NCBI RefSeq assembly: GCF_900113335.1
Contig: NZ_FOOX01000004.1
Span: forward strand, 218,047-282,046
Source: Desulfotruncus arcticus DSM 17038
Lineage (GTDB): Bacteria; Bacillota; Desulfotomaculia; Desulfotomaculales; Desulfallaceae
Direction of reading: 5' to 3'
Length of the DNA: 64,000 bases
Each line of letters begins with the position of its first letter. The first letter of the stretch is position 1. Positions 34,808 to 43,913 of this stretch are shown one piece after another. A program made the translations under genes and the position numbers. Under the pieces are notes generated by a model. That model had not been told where the DNA came from. It searched no databases and saw nothing but the letters and a program-made list of their open reading frames with translations.

Positions 34808-36220
34808 ATGGGAAACCGGTTTTGGCGAATTGTACTCATAGCTGTTACTTTTTTAACGACACTGCCGGCTCTGGCCTGGGCGGAGGAGGCTGCTGCAGAA
34901 GCAGCTCCGGCAATTGATACGGGTGACACAGCATTTATCCTGGTTTCGGCTGCTATAGTTTTGTTGATGACGCTGGGCCTGGCTCTTTTCTACGGCGGCA
35001 TGTCCCGCAAGAAGAATGTTCTAAGCACCATTATGTACAGCTTCATTGCGATGGGCATAATCAGCATCCAGTGGGTGTTTTTCGGTTATAGCCTGGCTTT
35101 CGGCCCGGATCTCGGCCACATTGTCGGCAGCCTTCAGTGGTTTGGACTTAACGGTGTGGGAGTGGACCCGAACCCGGACTACTCAGCTACCATACCCCAC
35201 CAGCTTTTCATGATCTTCCAGATGGTTTTCGCCATCATCACGCCGGCGATAATATCCGGCTCCGTCGCTGAGCGGATGAGATTTCCTGCTTACCTGATTT
35301 TTATCGTCGCCTGGGCTACACTTATCTATGACCCTGTTGCCCACTGGGTATGGGGTGTGGGCGGATGGCTGCGAGAACTGGGCGCCCTCGACTTTGCCGG
35401 CGGCACGGTGGTGCACATCATTTCCGGTGTATCCGGCCTGGTGGCCGCGCTGATTATCGGCAAGCGCAAAGGGTATGGCTCCGAGCCGATGATTCCGCAC
35501 AACCTGCCCATGACGATTACCGGAGCTGCTTTATTGTGGTTCGGCTGGTTCGGCTTCAACGCCGGCAGTTCACTGGCGGCCGGCAGCCTGACGACGATAG
35601 CTTTTGTTAATACGCATATTGCTACGGCTGCGGGGATGATGTCCTGGGTGATTGTTGAGTGGCTTCGCCACGGCAAGCCGACTGTGCTTGGCGCGGCCAG
35701 CGGTGCGATAGCCGGCCTGGTGGCCATTACCCCCGCCTGTGGCTTTGTTACTCCCATGTCGTCCGTTATTATCGGTTTGGTGGTAGGGGTAATCTGTTAC
35801 CTGGCAGTAAGTACGCTCAAAGCGAAGTTGGGCTACGACGACTCTCTGGATGCCTTCGGCATCCACGGTATCGGCGGTACCTGGGGCGCTCTGGCTACCG
35901 GCCTTTTTGCCAGCAAAGCAGTCAACGAGGCTGGCAATAACGGCCTTTTCTACGGCAACCCCGACCAGGTAGTCACCCAGTTGATCGGCATTGCGGCAAG
36001 CTGGGCCATCGGTGCAGTCGGTACTTTTATCATCCTGAAGGTTATTAATGTCTTTTGTAAACTACGCGCCACCGATGCGGAGCAGGAGGCCGGCATGGAT
36101 TTCACCCAGCATGGGGAAGACGCCTATACCGATCTTGCCCTGGCAGGTTCGCCTTTTGGTGGCGGGATAACTGCCGCGCCCGCTGCCACAGGTGTTGTAA
36201 AACCAGCCATGCAAAAATAA
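34808..36220 (+). CDS. amtB: Ammonium/methylammonium transporter
   Basis: A 470-residue Amt-family channel with a cleavable signal peptide (cut near ALAWA-EEAAA, about residue 25) and about eleven membrane helices. The conserved pore residues are visible: the Asp and first His in LDFAGGTVVHIISG, and the second His in FGIHGIGGTWGALATG. Amt proteins conduct ammonium and its analogue methylammonium, which would feed the NMG pathway encoded upstream. AAGGAGG precedes the ATG. Expression appears controlled by the three leader hairpins, and activity probably by the adjacent PII protein. Confidence 0.93.
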   Translation: MGNRFWRIVLIAVTFLTTLPALAWAEEAAAEAAPAIDTGDTAFILVSAAIVLLMTLGLALFYGGMSRKKNVLSTIMYSFIAMGIISIQWVFFGYSLAFGPDLGHIVGSLQWFGLNGVGVDPNPDYSATIPHQLFMIFQMVFAIITPAIISGSVAERMRFPAYLIFIVAWATLIYDPVAHWVWGVGGWLRELGALDFAGGTVVHIISGVSGLVAALIIGKRKGYGSEPMIPHNLPMTITGAALLWFGWFGFNAGSSLAAGSLTTIAFVNTHIATAAGMMSWVIVEWLRHGKPTVLGAASGAIAGLVAITPACGFVTPMSSVIIGLVVGVICYLAVSTLKAKLGYDDSLDAFGIHGIGGTWGALATGLFASKAVNEAGNNGLFYGNPDQVVTQLIGIAASWAIGAVGTFIILKVINVFCKLRATDAEQEAGMDFTQHGEDAYTDLALAGSPFGGGITAAPAATGVVKPAMQK

Positions 36221-36221
36221 A

Positions 36222-36280
36222 TACAGGAGTCAGAATGAGAGAACGATTTATAGTCCCGAAATATTTTATTTACTAATACT
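36222..36280 (+). repeat. GTCAG-type repeat copy between amtB and glnB
   Basis: GGAGTCAGAATGAGAGAACG and then TAGTCCCGAAATATT, parallel to the copy at 19.8 kb. A run of ACTAACTACTAACCACTAAA follows. Confidence 0.6.
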
Positions 36281-36317
36281 AACTACTAACCACTAAATAC
36301 TAAAAGGGGGGACTTGC

Positions 36318-36656
36318 TTGACTAAGCTTGAATGCATCTTGCGTCCGGGGAAGCTGGAGGATGTCAAAGACGCCCTCAACAGGTTTGGCATCCACGGAAT
36401 AACCGTCACCCAGGTGATTGGCTGCGGCCTGCAAAAGGGGCGCAAAGAAGTATACCGAGGTACAGAGTATAGCATCAATCTGCTGCCTAAAGTAAAGTTG
36501 GAAATAATAATTGATGACAAATATGTCGACGATGTGGCGAAAATCATCAGTGAGACGGCTAGGAGCGGGGAGATCGGCGATGGCAAGATCTTTATTTATA
36601 AAATCGATAATGCCGTCAGAATCAGAACCGGAGAAACAGGGGAAGCGGCTATATAG
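36318..36656 (+). CDS. glnB: PII nitrogen regulatory protein
   Basis: A 112-residue PII protein that senses 2-oxoglutarate and ATP/ADP and usually blocks Amt channels under nitrogen excess. The T-loop has Tyr51 in YRGTEYSINLLPKVK, the uridylylation site in proteobacteria. The C-terminal GDGKIFIYKIDNAVRIRTGE is canonical. The start is TTG with AAGGGGGG upstream. Placement right after amtB makes it a GlnK-type partner. A PII that also reads glutamate-pathway metabolites would link methylamine use to nitrogen state (inference). Confidence 0.93.
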   Translation: MTKLECILRPGKLEDVKDALNRFGIHGITVTQVIGCGLQKGRKEVYRGTEYSINLLPKVKLEIIIDDKYVDDVAKIISETARSGEIGDGKIFIYKIDNAVRIRTGETGEAAI

Positions 36657-36680
36657 AACATTCAGTATTAAGAGGAACAG

Positions 36681-36721
36681 AGGCCGAAAGCTGTAAGCTT
36701 TTTCGGCCTCTTGACATTTTT
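36681..36721. terminator. Terminator after glnB
   Basis: A stem AGGCCGAAA/TTTCGGCCT with a short loop, followed by CTTGACATTTTT. It lies between convergent genes. Confidence 0.8.
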
Positions 36722-36757
36722 AGGTGTTTTCCATAGTATAACAACCTTGTTGCTATT

Positions 36758-37450
36758 TTAGCTGGCGTAAACAAAAAAATCCGTTTCTTGACCTCCGCAA
36801 TATTTTTTTAACAGCTCCAATAATTTATATGTAGAAGATAAAATATATTCCTTCGATGTATTTTCGTTTCCCTGTACAATAAAAATGCAATTTTTAGTTC
36901 CCAGTTCAATTTTAGTTTTTTCTGACTGGTGACATTCCATCCGGCAAAGTATTTCATTACTGTCATCTAGATAACAATATTCTCCGGAATTTACCTTTTT
37001 GGCTTCACTTTTGCCCAGTTGAAGAAAATTTTCATTACCATTGGTCATCCGCAATGTAATATTGCCATGTACCTTTTCAAGATCATGTGCCCCTAACGAT
37101 AATCTTGTTTCCAATGAAATACAATTATAAATATCAACAATAAGATTAATTGATGGAAATTTTCCATTCCTAAGCAAAATGCCAATTAAACTCTCTATCG
37201 ATGAAATATATTTTTTATTTGAACGGCCAATTTTATTGTGGAGAATACGAAAACCCTGGATAATTGGGTCTTCTTCTATTATATTGGACGAATAATTTGT
37301 CTTTAGATCTTCCAAAAGCTTTTGTCTGAAGAAATTAAAAGCAGAATTTTCCCTTTCATTTTTCATGCCGTTGACTACAACACTTGCGACTTTAATTCCT
37401 AGTTGGTTTACTTCTGAATCCGCACGAAATTTAAAAGGGCGGTTTGGCAT
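36758..37450 (-). CDS. B3/B4 tRNA-binding domain protein
   Basis: A 230-residue protein resembling the B3/B4 domain of the phenylalanyl-tRNA synthetase beta subunit, a stand-alone family that may act in tRNA editing or ligand binding. The middle part ILLRNGKFPSINLIVDIYN, then SLETRLSLGAHDLEKV, is the recognisable B3/B4 core. The ATG was chosen because AAGGAGGCT lies 6 bases upstream. The base composition is AT-rich, unlike the preceding operon. It is a single gene; the specific function is unknown. Confidence 0.72.
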   Translation of the reverse strand: MPNRPFKFRADSEVNQLGIKVASVVVNGMKNERENSAFNFFRQKLLEDLKTNYSSNIIEEDPIIQGFRILHNKIGRSNKKYISSIESLIGILLRNGKFPSINLIVDIYNCISLETRLSLGAHDLEKVHGNITLRMTNGNENFLQLGKSEAKKVNSGEYCYLDDSNEILCRMECHQSEKTKIELGTKNCIFIVQGNENTSKEYILSSTYKLLELLKKYCGGQETDFFVYAS

Positions 37451-37554
37451 TACTAGAGCCTCCTTAAAATGCAATATTGTTTATAATTACTTTCAAGATG
37501 CTTAAATGAATAATAACATTTTAGGTGAGTTTAACTGGAAAAGCAACAGTATAT

Positions 37555-37585
37555 GACAATTAAAAAGCTAATCATCGTTAATACC
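37555..37585 (+). repeat. 31-bp conserved intergenic motif, copy 2
   Basis: GACAATTAAAAAGCTAATCA continues to TCGTTAATACC, three transitions away from the copy at 22.91 kb. The remainder of 37451-37771 holds no supported gene. Confidence 0.6.
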
Positions 37586-37771
37586 AAATATTTATGAGGG
37601 CTATTAAAACTCCAAACTGAATTTGAGCCAAGCCCCTTATTGACATAAAATAATATAATGGAGGGGGTTGAAAAAATTGCTTGGAGAATAACCTTACCCC
37701 TGGGAAAAAGGGTTTTACAAAAATGAAAATTATGCGGCTGGCTATAGCTAAAAAGGGAAAGGTTTAAACGA

Positions 37772-38710
37772 ATGACTGAACAAATAGTTATTGTAATTAA
37801 TCAGATTATTGTATTTACAATACTCATGTTAATAGGATTTATTGCCGCCAAAGCAAATATTTTTACCAAGGACGCACTAAATTTTCTATCCAAGCTGATA
37901 GTTAAAATCATTCTTCCCGCTTTGATATTTAGTATTGTTGCAACCGGAGTTACAGCAAAGGATTTTTTGATTAGCGGCAGATTTGCCTTAGGAGTAATAT
38001 TTTGTTTTTCCTTGCTTATCCTGGTCGGGGTGGTAATGAGTAAACTGTGCCAACTTGAAGGTAAGACTGCAAATATCTTTGTGGCTCTCGCAACCTTTGG
38101 CAATATGGGCTTTATGGGGATACCGCTGATCCTGGAAATATTTAAAGAGCCGGTTGCGCAGGTTTGTATATCTGTCTACACTATAATTGACATGGCGCTG
38201 TTGTGGACATTGGGGGTTTATTTATGCAGCAGGCATCAGAAAAGTTCAAATTCTTTGAGTGCTGTTAAAAACATGATAAATCCCACTACGGTTGCTTTGT
38301 TTAGCGCTTTTTTCGTAAATATTTTTCAGATTCCCGTGCCGGTTCTACTTATGAATATGATATCAGGAATAGGAGGTACCAGCAAATATTTAACGCTAAT
38401 GTATTTAGGTGGCGCTCTGGCTTATGTTGCGGTGGCAAAAGTGATCACAAAGCCGAGTATATTTGTTTTGACAATAGGTAAAATGCTGTTAATGCCCGTT
38501 ATTGTATATTTGCTGCTGGGCTTGTTCTTGCCGCAGACGCCGAGAACAATTTTAACAATAATTGTCGGACTTCCGTCCATGACTACGGTTGCTATGATAG
38601 CCACATCCTATCAGTCGGATGTTGAATATGCAACAGAAATGATTTTTGTTACTACTTTAGCCAGTATAATCACCATTCCTATTATAAGCGTTATCACAAG
38701 CAGGATGTGA
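37772..38710 (+). CDS. Auxin efflux carrier (AEC) family permease
   Basis: A 312-residue membrane protein with about ten helices in two halves, as in the AEC family of bacterial transporters for malate and other organic anions. The start FTILMLIGFIAAKANIFTK and the C-terminal half LPSMTTVAMIATSYQSDVEY are characteristic. The substrate cannot be told. It starts ATG after an AAAGG site and is the only gene of its unit. Confidence 0.83.
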   Translation: MTEQIVIVINQIIVFTILMLIGFIAAKANIFTKDALNFLSKLIVKIILPALIFSIVATGVTAKDFLISGRFALGVIFCFSLLILVGVVMSKLCQLEGKTANIFVALATFGNMGFMGIPLILEIFKEPVAQVCISVYTIIDMALLWTLGVYLCSRHQKSSNSLSAVKNMINPTTVALFSAFFVNIFQIPVPVLLMNMISGIGGTSKYLTLMYLGGALAYVAVAKVITKPSIFVLTIGKMLLMPVIVYLLLGLFLPQTPRTILTIIVGLPSMTTVAMIATSYQSDVEYATEMIFVTTLASIITIPIISVITSRM

Positions 38711-38737
38711 TGCATCCATATTGTTACGTCATGCTAA

Positions 38738-38838
38738 CAGTTGCAAGCGTTATACTACAAGTAACAATATCAGCTATAAGGAAAATTGCGCAGCGCACGG
38801 AGGGAACCACCGGAGCGCCAGATACAAGTAACTTAAAA
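38738..38838 (+). repeat. Family A repeat, 3' half only
   Basis: It matches the last 100 bp of the other copies, from TTGCAAGCGTTAT through GCGCACGGAGGGAACCACCG to GCCAGATACAAGTAAC. The 5' half is absent. Confidence 0.75.
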
Positions 38839-38970
38839 ACTTTTTTCAGGGTAGGAATAAATGATATTCAACAAACTTTCAGTTTTTATTCAGTTCTGTT
38901 TCAGTTATGGCCCAGATAATATAAACATATTGAAACATTTTGACTTAAAACATTTTTGACGGTAATTAGA

Positions 38971-39002
38971 AAAGGGGACGCGCCCTTTCGGGGAATGTCC
39001 CT
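38971..39002. repeat. REP-like palindrome
   Basis: AAAGGGGACGCGCC at one end and GGGGAATGTCCC at the other, the shortest copy of the family. With the family A half copy it fills most of the spacer 38711-39056. Confidence 0.55.
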
Positions 39003-39056
39003 AGCTGTGAATGTCCTCAATATAAAGGTGCCTGGATAAAGGTGGTTGGCCGGTAA

Positions 39057-39740
39057 ATGCGACAATTAAAGGGAATTAAGATATTATTGGTGGACGATGA
39101 GCCGAATATATTACAATTTTTAGAGCTGGGTTTACAAAATGAAGGATTTGAAGTACAAACCGCCCAGGATGGCATGACAGCCATTACACTGATGAAACAA
39201 TTCCAGCCTCATGTCGTCATACTGGATGTTATGATGCCCGGTATGGACGGTTTTGAAGTGTGCCGGATGATTAAAAAAATGGAAAATGTGGCGGTGATTA
39301 TGCTTACGGCCAGGGACGAAGTGGATGATCGGGTGAAGGGACTTAATCTAGGAGCCGATGATTACATGGTAAAACCCTTTAGTTTTGAGGAACTGCTCGC
39401 CAGGATCTATGCCAGAATACGCAACCAATTTCCAAACTTATTTGGGGAAGTCGTAATCGGGTCGTTTCATATTGATGACCGCCGCAAAGAAATCAGGTTC
39501 GAAAACCGGGTTTTGGAGCTGTCTCCAACAGAGTATGAGCTCCTTAAATTTTTAGTTCTTAATCACGGGCTGGTTTTAAGTAAGACTATGATTTTGGATA
39601 AAGTCTGGGGCTATGATTTTGCAGGGGAGGAAAATATTGTTGAGGTGTATATAAGGTCATTGCGGGATAAATTACATGACAAAGAACATCAACTGATAAG
39701 AACATTGCGTGGGTCGGGGTACCGGGTTGATTTACCATGA
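39057..39740 (+). CDS. OmpR-family response regulator
   Basis: A 227-residue regulator. The receiver domain has the acidic pair in LLVDDEPN, the phospho-acceptor Asp57 in VVILDVMMPG, and the Lys in DDYMVKPFSFEE. The C-terminal winged helix (about 130-226) contains LSPTEYELLKFLVLNHGLVL and a recognition region ENIVEVYIRSLRDKL. It overlaps the sensor-kinase gene by 4 bases. The direct repeats at 41380-41445 before the efflux operon are its most likely binding sites. Confidence 0.94.
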   Translation: MRQLKGIKILLVDDEPNILQFLELGLQNEGFEVQTAQDGMTAITLMKQFQPHVVILDVMMPGMDGFEVCRMIKKMENVAVIMLTARDEVDDRVKGLNLGADDYMVKPFSFEELLARIYARIRNQFPNLFGEVVIGSFHIDDRRKEIRFENRVLELSPTEYELLKFLVLNHGLVLSKTMILDKVWGYDFAGEENIVEVYIRSLRDKLHDKEHQLIRTLRGSGYRVDLP

Positions 39741-41296
39741 ACCAAAATAAAAGCACTCGATTTAAATCTTTTTTTGCTCCCAACTCACTCCGAATTCAAC
39801 TGTTATCCCGGTCACTGCTAATCCTTGCCGTTTTGCTGATGCTTATTGGCCTGCTGCAATATATTTTTATGCGGGAGGTCATTTACAGAAATAAGGCTGT
39901 CAGCCTGCAGACCCAGGTCACGTCAATTCCCCGCAAGGTTTGGCAATATCACGGCGTAAGCCCGGAAAACGACCCTGAGCACCCTCCTATTTTTATTCCA
40001 GAGGCAGGTTTGGCATTTATAGATATGGAGGGGAATTATTCCATATTATCAACCGGGCCTGGCAGCAGCAAGCCTCCGAGATTGGCTGCCGAGGAGTATT
40101 TGGCTGAATTGAGCAAAATCCCCCGGGATGAGCTGCCAAGAATTAATGATGCCGGAGGAAACGGGCCCGGCAGTATAGAGCCTCCTGGTTTGATTACGCC
40201 GGAGCATTTGGATGAAAGGGAGAAAAACCCCGGGCCGAGCTATAAAATAATTGATGCCGGAGGAGTGGAGCAATTACTGGTATTGCAGCCGGTTATTGAC
40301 CACGGGCAGGTGTTTGGCCTCATTCAAGCAAGTACTTTGACCAGCCCGCTCAAGGAACTGCTTATCCGCCAACTGCTTACTTTTTTATTCCTTTCTCTCA
40401 TTGCCATGCTGATTGGTTTGCTTGGCTTTTCACCGATACTTAAAAGAACGTTGGTTCCCTTATTTAACATGGTGGATACCGCGGAACAAATCGATGCCGG
40501 CAATCTGGCCAAACGTTTTCCAACCCGGCAGGGACAGATGGAGATCGATCGTTTGGCAGAATCCTTTAATAGAATGTTGGAGAGGCTGGGAGCTTCCTTT
40601 GCAGCGGAGAGGGAGACCAAGGAACAGATGCGCCGTTTTATAGCGGACGCTTCGCACGAGCTTCGTACTCCGCTAACCTCCATTCACGGATTTTTAGAGG
40701 TACTGCTCCGCGGTGCGGCCAATCAACCGGATCAGCTGCATAAATCGTTAAAAAGCATGCACGGTGAATCGGAGCGTCTCAATAAATTGGTGCATGATCT
40801 TTTGCTCCTGGCCAAGCTGGACCGCACACCTCGCCTTGAGCTTGCAGAAGGCATGTTGGATGCCGTTATCCGGGATATGGAGCCGCAGCTTCGTATTCTG
40901 GCCGGTAACAGAAGATTTGACTTACAGATCGAACCAAATGTGAAATGCCAATATGATTCGGATAAAATGAAACAGGTGATTTTAAATCTGTTTTACAATG
41001 CGGTGCAGCATACCGACCCTGAAAAGGGCCATATCCACATTTCATTATGCGGCGGGAACAACGGTGTGGAATTGTCCGTGCAAGACAACGGACCGGGGAT
41101 CGGCGCTGCTCACCTTCCTCACGTCTTTGATCGTTTTTATCGCAGCGATTCCTCCCGGACACGCAAATATGGCGGGTCCGGTTTAGGCTTGGCGATCACC
41201 AAATCAATTGTAAACGCTCATGGAGGAACCATCAGCGTTGAAAGCCGGGAAGGAGAAGGCTGTGCGTTTCATATCCGGCTTCAGCGCATAATCTGA
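39737..41296 (+). CDS. Sensor histidine kinase
   Basis: A 519-residue membrane kinase with helix 1 at about 24-46, an outside sensor region of about 165 residues, helix 2 at about 213-235 and HAMP at 236-290. The phospho-acceptor is His307 in ASHELRTPLTS. The ATPase domain has QVILNLFYNAVQHT, DNGPGIG and GGSGLGLAI. The sensor region holds an internal duplication: GPGSSKPPRL...INDAGG (107-141) and GPGSIEPPGL...IIDAGG (143-176). The neighbouring efflux operon suggests it senses a toxic compound or envelope stress. Confidence 0.92.
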   Translation: MNQNKSTRFKSFFAPNSLRIQLLSRSLLILAVLLMLIGLLQYIFMREVIYRNKAVSLQTQVTSIPRKVWQYHGVSPENDPEHPPIFIPEAGLAFIDMEGNYSILSTGPGSSKPPRLAAEEYLAELSKIPRDELPRINDAGGNGPGSIEPPGLITPEHLDEREKNPGPSYKIIDAGGVEQLLVLQPVIDHGQVFGLIQASTLTSPLKELLIRQLLTFLFLSLIAMLIGLLGFSPILKRTLVPLFNMVDTAEQIDAGNLAKRFPTRQGQMEIDRLAESFNRMLERLGASFAAERETKEQMRRFIADASHELRTPLTSIHGFLEVLLRGAANQPDQLHKSLKSMHGESERLNKLVHDLLLLAKLDRTPRLELAEGMLDAVIRDMEPQLRILAGNRRFDLQIEPNVKCQYDSDKMKQVILNLFYNAVQHTDPEKGHIHISLCGGNNGVELSVQDNGPGIGAAHLPHVFDRFYRSDSSRTRKYGGSGLGLAITKSIVNAHGGTISVESREGEGCAFHIRLQRII

Positions 41297-41332
41297 GTGT
41301 TTCTAAAACGTTATATCGGCCAAACATCAATT

Positions 41333-41381
41333 ACGGCATGCTTACACGGTTTTATCCGTGTATGAATGCCGTTGTTTTTTT
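41333..41381 (+). terminator. Terminator after the two-component system
   Basis: Stem ACGGCAT/ATGCCGT with an inner ACACGG/CCGTGT stem, followed by TGTTTTTTT. Confidence 0.8.
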
Positions 41382-41455
41382 CAGCATATATTCAGCCATT
41401 ATTCAATTAATGTTCAGTTATTTTTAAGCGACAATTCAGTTTTAGGGAGTATGAT
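41380..41455 (+). promoter_or_regulatory. 11-bp-phased TTCAG direct repeats and promoter of the efflux operon
   Basis: Six units start at 41380, 41391, 41402, 41413, 41424 and 41435, exactly 11 bp apart. Four begin TTCAGN and two are degenerate (TTCAAT, TTAAGC). A -10 sequence TATGAT follows at 41450, and the last units cover the -35 region. Direct repeats at one helical turn are how OmpR-family regulators bind, so this looks like an activator site for the adjacent response regulator. Confidence 0.7.
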
Positions 41456-41503
41456 CCAAAGAAGACAAGGGAAAAAATGTTTTAGTAACTGGAGGATGCC
41501 AAA

Positions 41504-42949
41504 TTGCAAAACGTTAACAAATCATTGTTCATGAGCTTGGGGTCTCTAACCGGCCACATAAAAAAGACAAAGCTCATATTGGGTTTTTTAGCGGCCGCCG
41601 GGATTTCGCTGGCCCTTTATTTTATTCTGGGCGCGCCCTCGAAAGCGTCCGAAAATTACCTGACCGGTACCGTGCAGCGCGGCAACATCACCAGCACCAT
41701 TTCCGCCAGCGGAACGGTAGAGCCGGTGGAAACAATCAGTATGAGCTTCAAGGATGCTGAAATAGTCAAAAAGATTTATGTCAAAGTCGGTGACAAAGTA
41801 GAACCGGGTCAACTTCTGGCCGAGTTGGCAACCGATAACCTGGAGGCGGACGTAATGCAATCCCGGGCAAACTTTGATAGCCAGTCGGCTAATCTGGCGC
41901 TGCTGAAGAACGGCGCCACACAGGAAGAATTGGCAGAGGCTGAGGCAAAAGTGAGCATGGCTCAGGCAAGTTATAATCTGGCCCAAGCCACTCTGGAAAG
42001 AAACCAGGCTTTATACCAGGCCGAGGCGTTAGCCCAGTCGGAGCTCGATCAGATAAAAGCGGATTATGATAATGCGGAGGCCAGTTTAAAACAGGCCGAG
42101 GCGTCATTGAAAAGCCTGCAGAAAGGGAACCGCGCAGAAAGTATTGCTTCCGCGGCTGCACAGGTGGAAAGCGCCGGCGCGCAGTTGCAGGTAGCTCAAA
42201 GGTCGCTTTCCGATGCCAAATTGATCAGTCCCATTAATGGCATTGTCAGCTCGATTAACGGGGCGGAGGGCCAGCGGGCAACCGCCAATAACAACAACAC
42301 CAGCGGCGATGGCTTTATGGAAGTGATTTCTGAAGCACTACAGGTGGAAGCCAAGGTAAACGAAGGGGATATCGGTAAGACCAAGGTGGGGCAGCAGGTG
42401 GAATTTACGGTAAACTCATACCCGGATAAAACATTTGCCGGGAAGGTGAGCAGCATTTCCCCCACGGCCACTACGGAGTCCAACGTCCAAATTTATGACG
42501 TGATGATACAATTGGACGAAAATTACAGTGAATTAAAAGCCGGTATGCCCGCTGACGTGACAATCATAGTGGAGCAGAGCGAAGATGTTCTGACCATTTC
42601 CAAGGGAGCCGTAACCTATGCGGAAAGTTACGCAGCTAAACCAATGGGCGCCCCGGCGGAAAAAAATGCCCCGGCAACTGAAGAAAGTGAACCGGGTAAA
42701 AGCGCTGTTGTTTTGGTGCCGGGCAAATCAGGCTCTCCCGAGCCCAAGCAAGTGCAGCTGGGATTGTCCGACTTGACCAACTATGAAGTGGTTAGCGGGC
42801 TAAGTGAGGGAGAGACAGTTATTGTCGGTTCCACAGGCCAGGCTGCGGAACCAAAAGCCGCTTCCACCAACACCAGGGAAAAGTCCGGAAGCAGCCAGGG
42901 CATGCCCGGCGGCATGCCCGGCGGAATGCCGCCGCCCGGTGGAAATTGA
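41504..42949 (+). CDS. Efflux adaptor (membrane fusion protein), MacA-like
   Basis: A 481-residue adaptor protein with one N-terminal membrane helix at about 23-44, a barrel-sandwich domain split around an alpha-helical hairpin (about 120-220, rich in Ala, Gln and Glu), then beta-barrel domains. The C-terminus ends in PGGMPGGMPPPGG, a Gly/Pro repeat. It would link the MacB-type transporter to the outside in a Gram-positive cell. The start is TTG with GGAGGAT upstream. The ATPase gene follows after a family B repeat. Confidence 0.87.
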   Translation: MQNVNKSLFMSLGSLTGHIKKTKLILGFLAAAGISLALYFILGAPSKASENYLTGTVQRGNITSTISASGTVEPVETISMSFKDAEIVKKIYVKVGDKVEPGQLLAELATDNLEADVMQSRANFDSQSANLALLKNGATQEELAEAEAKVSMAQASYNLAQATLERNQALYQAEALAQSELDQIKADYDNAEASLKQAEASLKSLQKGNRAESIASAAAQVESAGAQLQVAQRSLSDAKLISPINGIVSSINGAEGQRATANNNNTSGDGFMEVISEALQVEAKVNEGDIGKTKVGQQVEFTVNSYPDKTFAGKVSSISPTATTESNVQIYDVMIQLDENYSELKAGMPADVTIIVEQSEDVLTISKGAVTYAESYAAKPMGAPAEKNAPATEESEPGKSAVVLVPGKSGSPEPKQVQLGLSDLTNYEVVSGLSEGETVIVGSTGQAAEPKAASTNTREKSGSSQGMPGGMPGGMPPPGGN

Positions 42950-42956
42950 GTTTTAT

Positions 42957-43140
42957 CTCGTTAACCGCCGCTAAGACTCCCGCCTCGCATAAGGAAAGGG
43001 GACACACCTGCTGAAGCTTGGGTATTTCTCTGGGGACAGGAATGTCCCCAACTAATGGAGTTAAGCGGCGATAAACTCGAAATAAGTGCGACTAAGGTTC
43101 AGGTGGAGTCAAAACCCCACCTGAACCAAGTCTTCTTTAT
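42957..43140 (+). repeat. Family B repeat with nested REP
   Basis: It starts CTCGTTAACCGCCGCT and ends AAGTCTTCTTTAT, flanked on both sides by TTTAT. The first hairpin loop is replaced by a REP-like unit (42996-43050, GGGGACACACC to GGAATGTCCCC). The element lies inside the efflux operon between adaptor and ATPase, ending just before the ATPase ribosome site. Confidence 0.8.
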
Positions 43141-43160
43141 CAAAGAAGGAGTGGCGGGTA

Positions 43161-43913
43161 TTGAAAACTATAATTAAGCTGGAAGGAATAAAAAAGGTCT
43201 ATCAACTGGGGGGGACCCTGATTCATGCGGCAAGAGGCATCGGCCTGACCGTAAGGGAAGGTGAGATGGTGGCTATAATGGGAGCTTCAGGTTCCGGCAA
43301 AAGCACGTTGCTGAATATAATCGGCTGTCTGGACAGACCCACCGAAGGGGCATACTACCTTGATGGCCAGGATGTGTCGCAGCTGGATAAAAAACAACTG
43401 GCTGCCATTAGAAACAAAAAATTAGGCTTTGTATTTCAGGGATTTAACCTGTTGGGCAGGTCTACTGTAAAGGCGAATGTTCAACTGCCGATGATTTATG
43501 CCGGCGTGGAAAAGGGAGAAATGGAAGATAGAGCGCGGGAAGCCCTCGGCTGGGTGGGGCTTTCAGCTTACCTGGATCATCTTCCCAGCCAGATGTCCGG
43601 CGGCCAGCAGCAAAGGGTGGCTATAGCCAGGGCACTGGTGAACAATCCTGCAATGGTTCTTGCGGACGAGCCCACCGGCGCGCTGGATTCGAGGACCAGT
43701 GTCGAAATAATGTCCGTTATCCAGAAATTGAATTGGGAAAAGGGCATTACGGTGGTGATGGTTACTCACGAAGAGGATATAGCCCTGCACTGCGGCAGGA
43801 TTATCAGAGTAAAGGACGGGCGCATAGTCAGTGATGTCCAGGTTCCCAATCCCAGGAGCGCCGCAGAGGAGCTGGCGGCCCTTCCGGTGGATGATGCGGA
43901 GGTAGAGGCATGA
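43161..43913 (+). CDS. ABC transporter ATPase, MacB/LolD type
   Basis: A 250-residue ABC ATPase: Walker A GASGSGKSTLLN, signature MSGGQQQRVAIARAL, Walker B MVLADEPTGALD. It is the MacB-LolD type that powers mechanotransmission exporters. The start is TTG with AAGGAG upstream. It overlaps the permease gene by 4 bases. Confidence 0.94.
   Translation: MKTIIKLEGIKKVYQLGGTLIHAARGIGLTVREGEMVAIMGASGSGKSTLLNIIGCLDRPTEGAYYLDGQDVSQLDKKQLAAIRNKKLGFVFQGFNLLGRSTVKANVQLPMIYAGVEKGEMEDRAREALGWVGLSAYLDHLPSQMSGGQQQRVAIARALVNNPAMVLADEPTGALDSRTSVEIMSVIQKLNWEKGITVVMVTHEEDIALHCGRIIRVKDGRIVSDVQVPNPRSAAEELAALPVDDAEVEA

Noticed and set aside
37640..37659. TTGACA and TATAAT close together
   Set aside because: The spacing is only 8 bp, far from the 16-18 bp needed for one promoter.
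37660..37771. Two tiny frames (22 and 14 codons) before the permease gene; the second reads M-K-I-M-R-L-A-I-A-K-K-G-K-V, like the start of a MinD/CooC-type ATPase
   Set aside because: Too short, no homology that can be judged by eye, and the region carries the ribosome site of the permease gene. It could be a remnant but cannot be supported.
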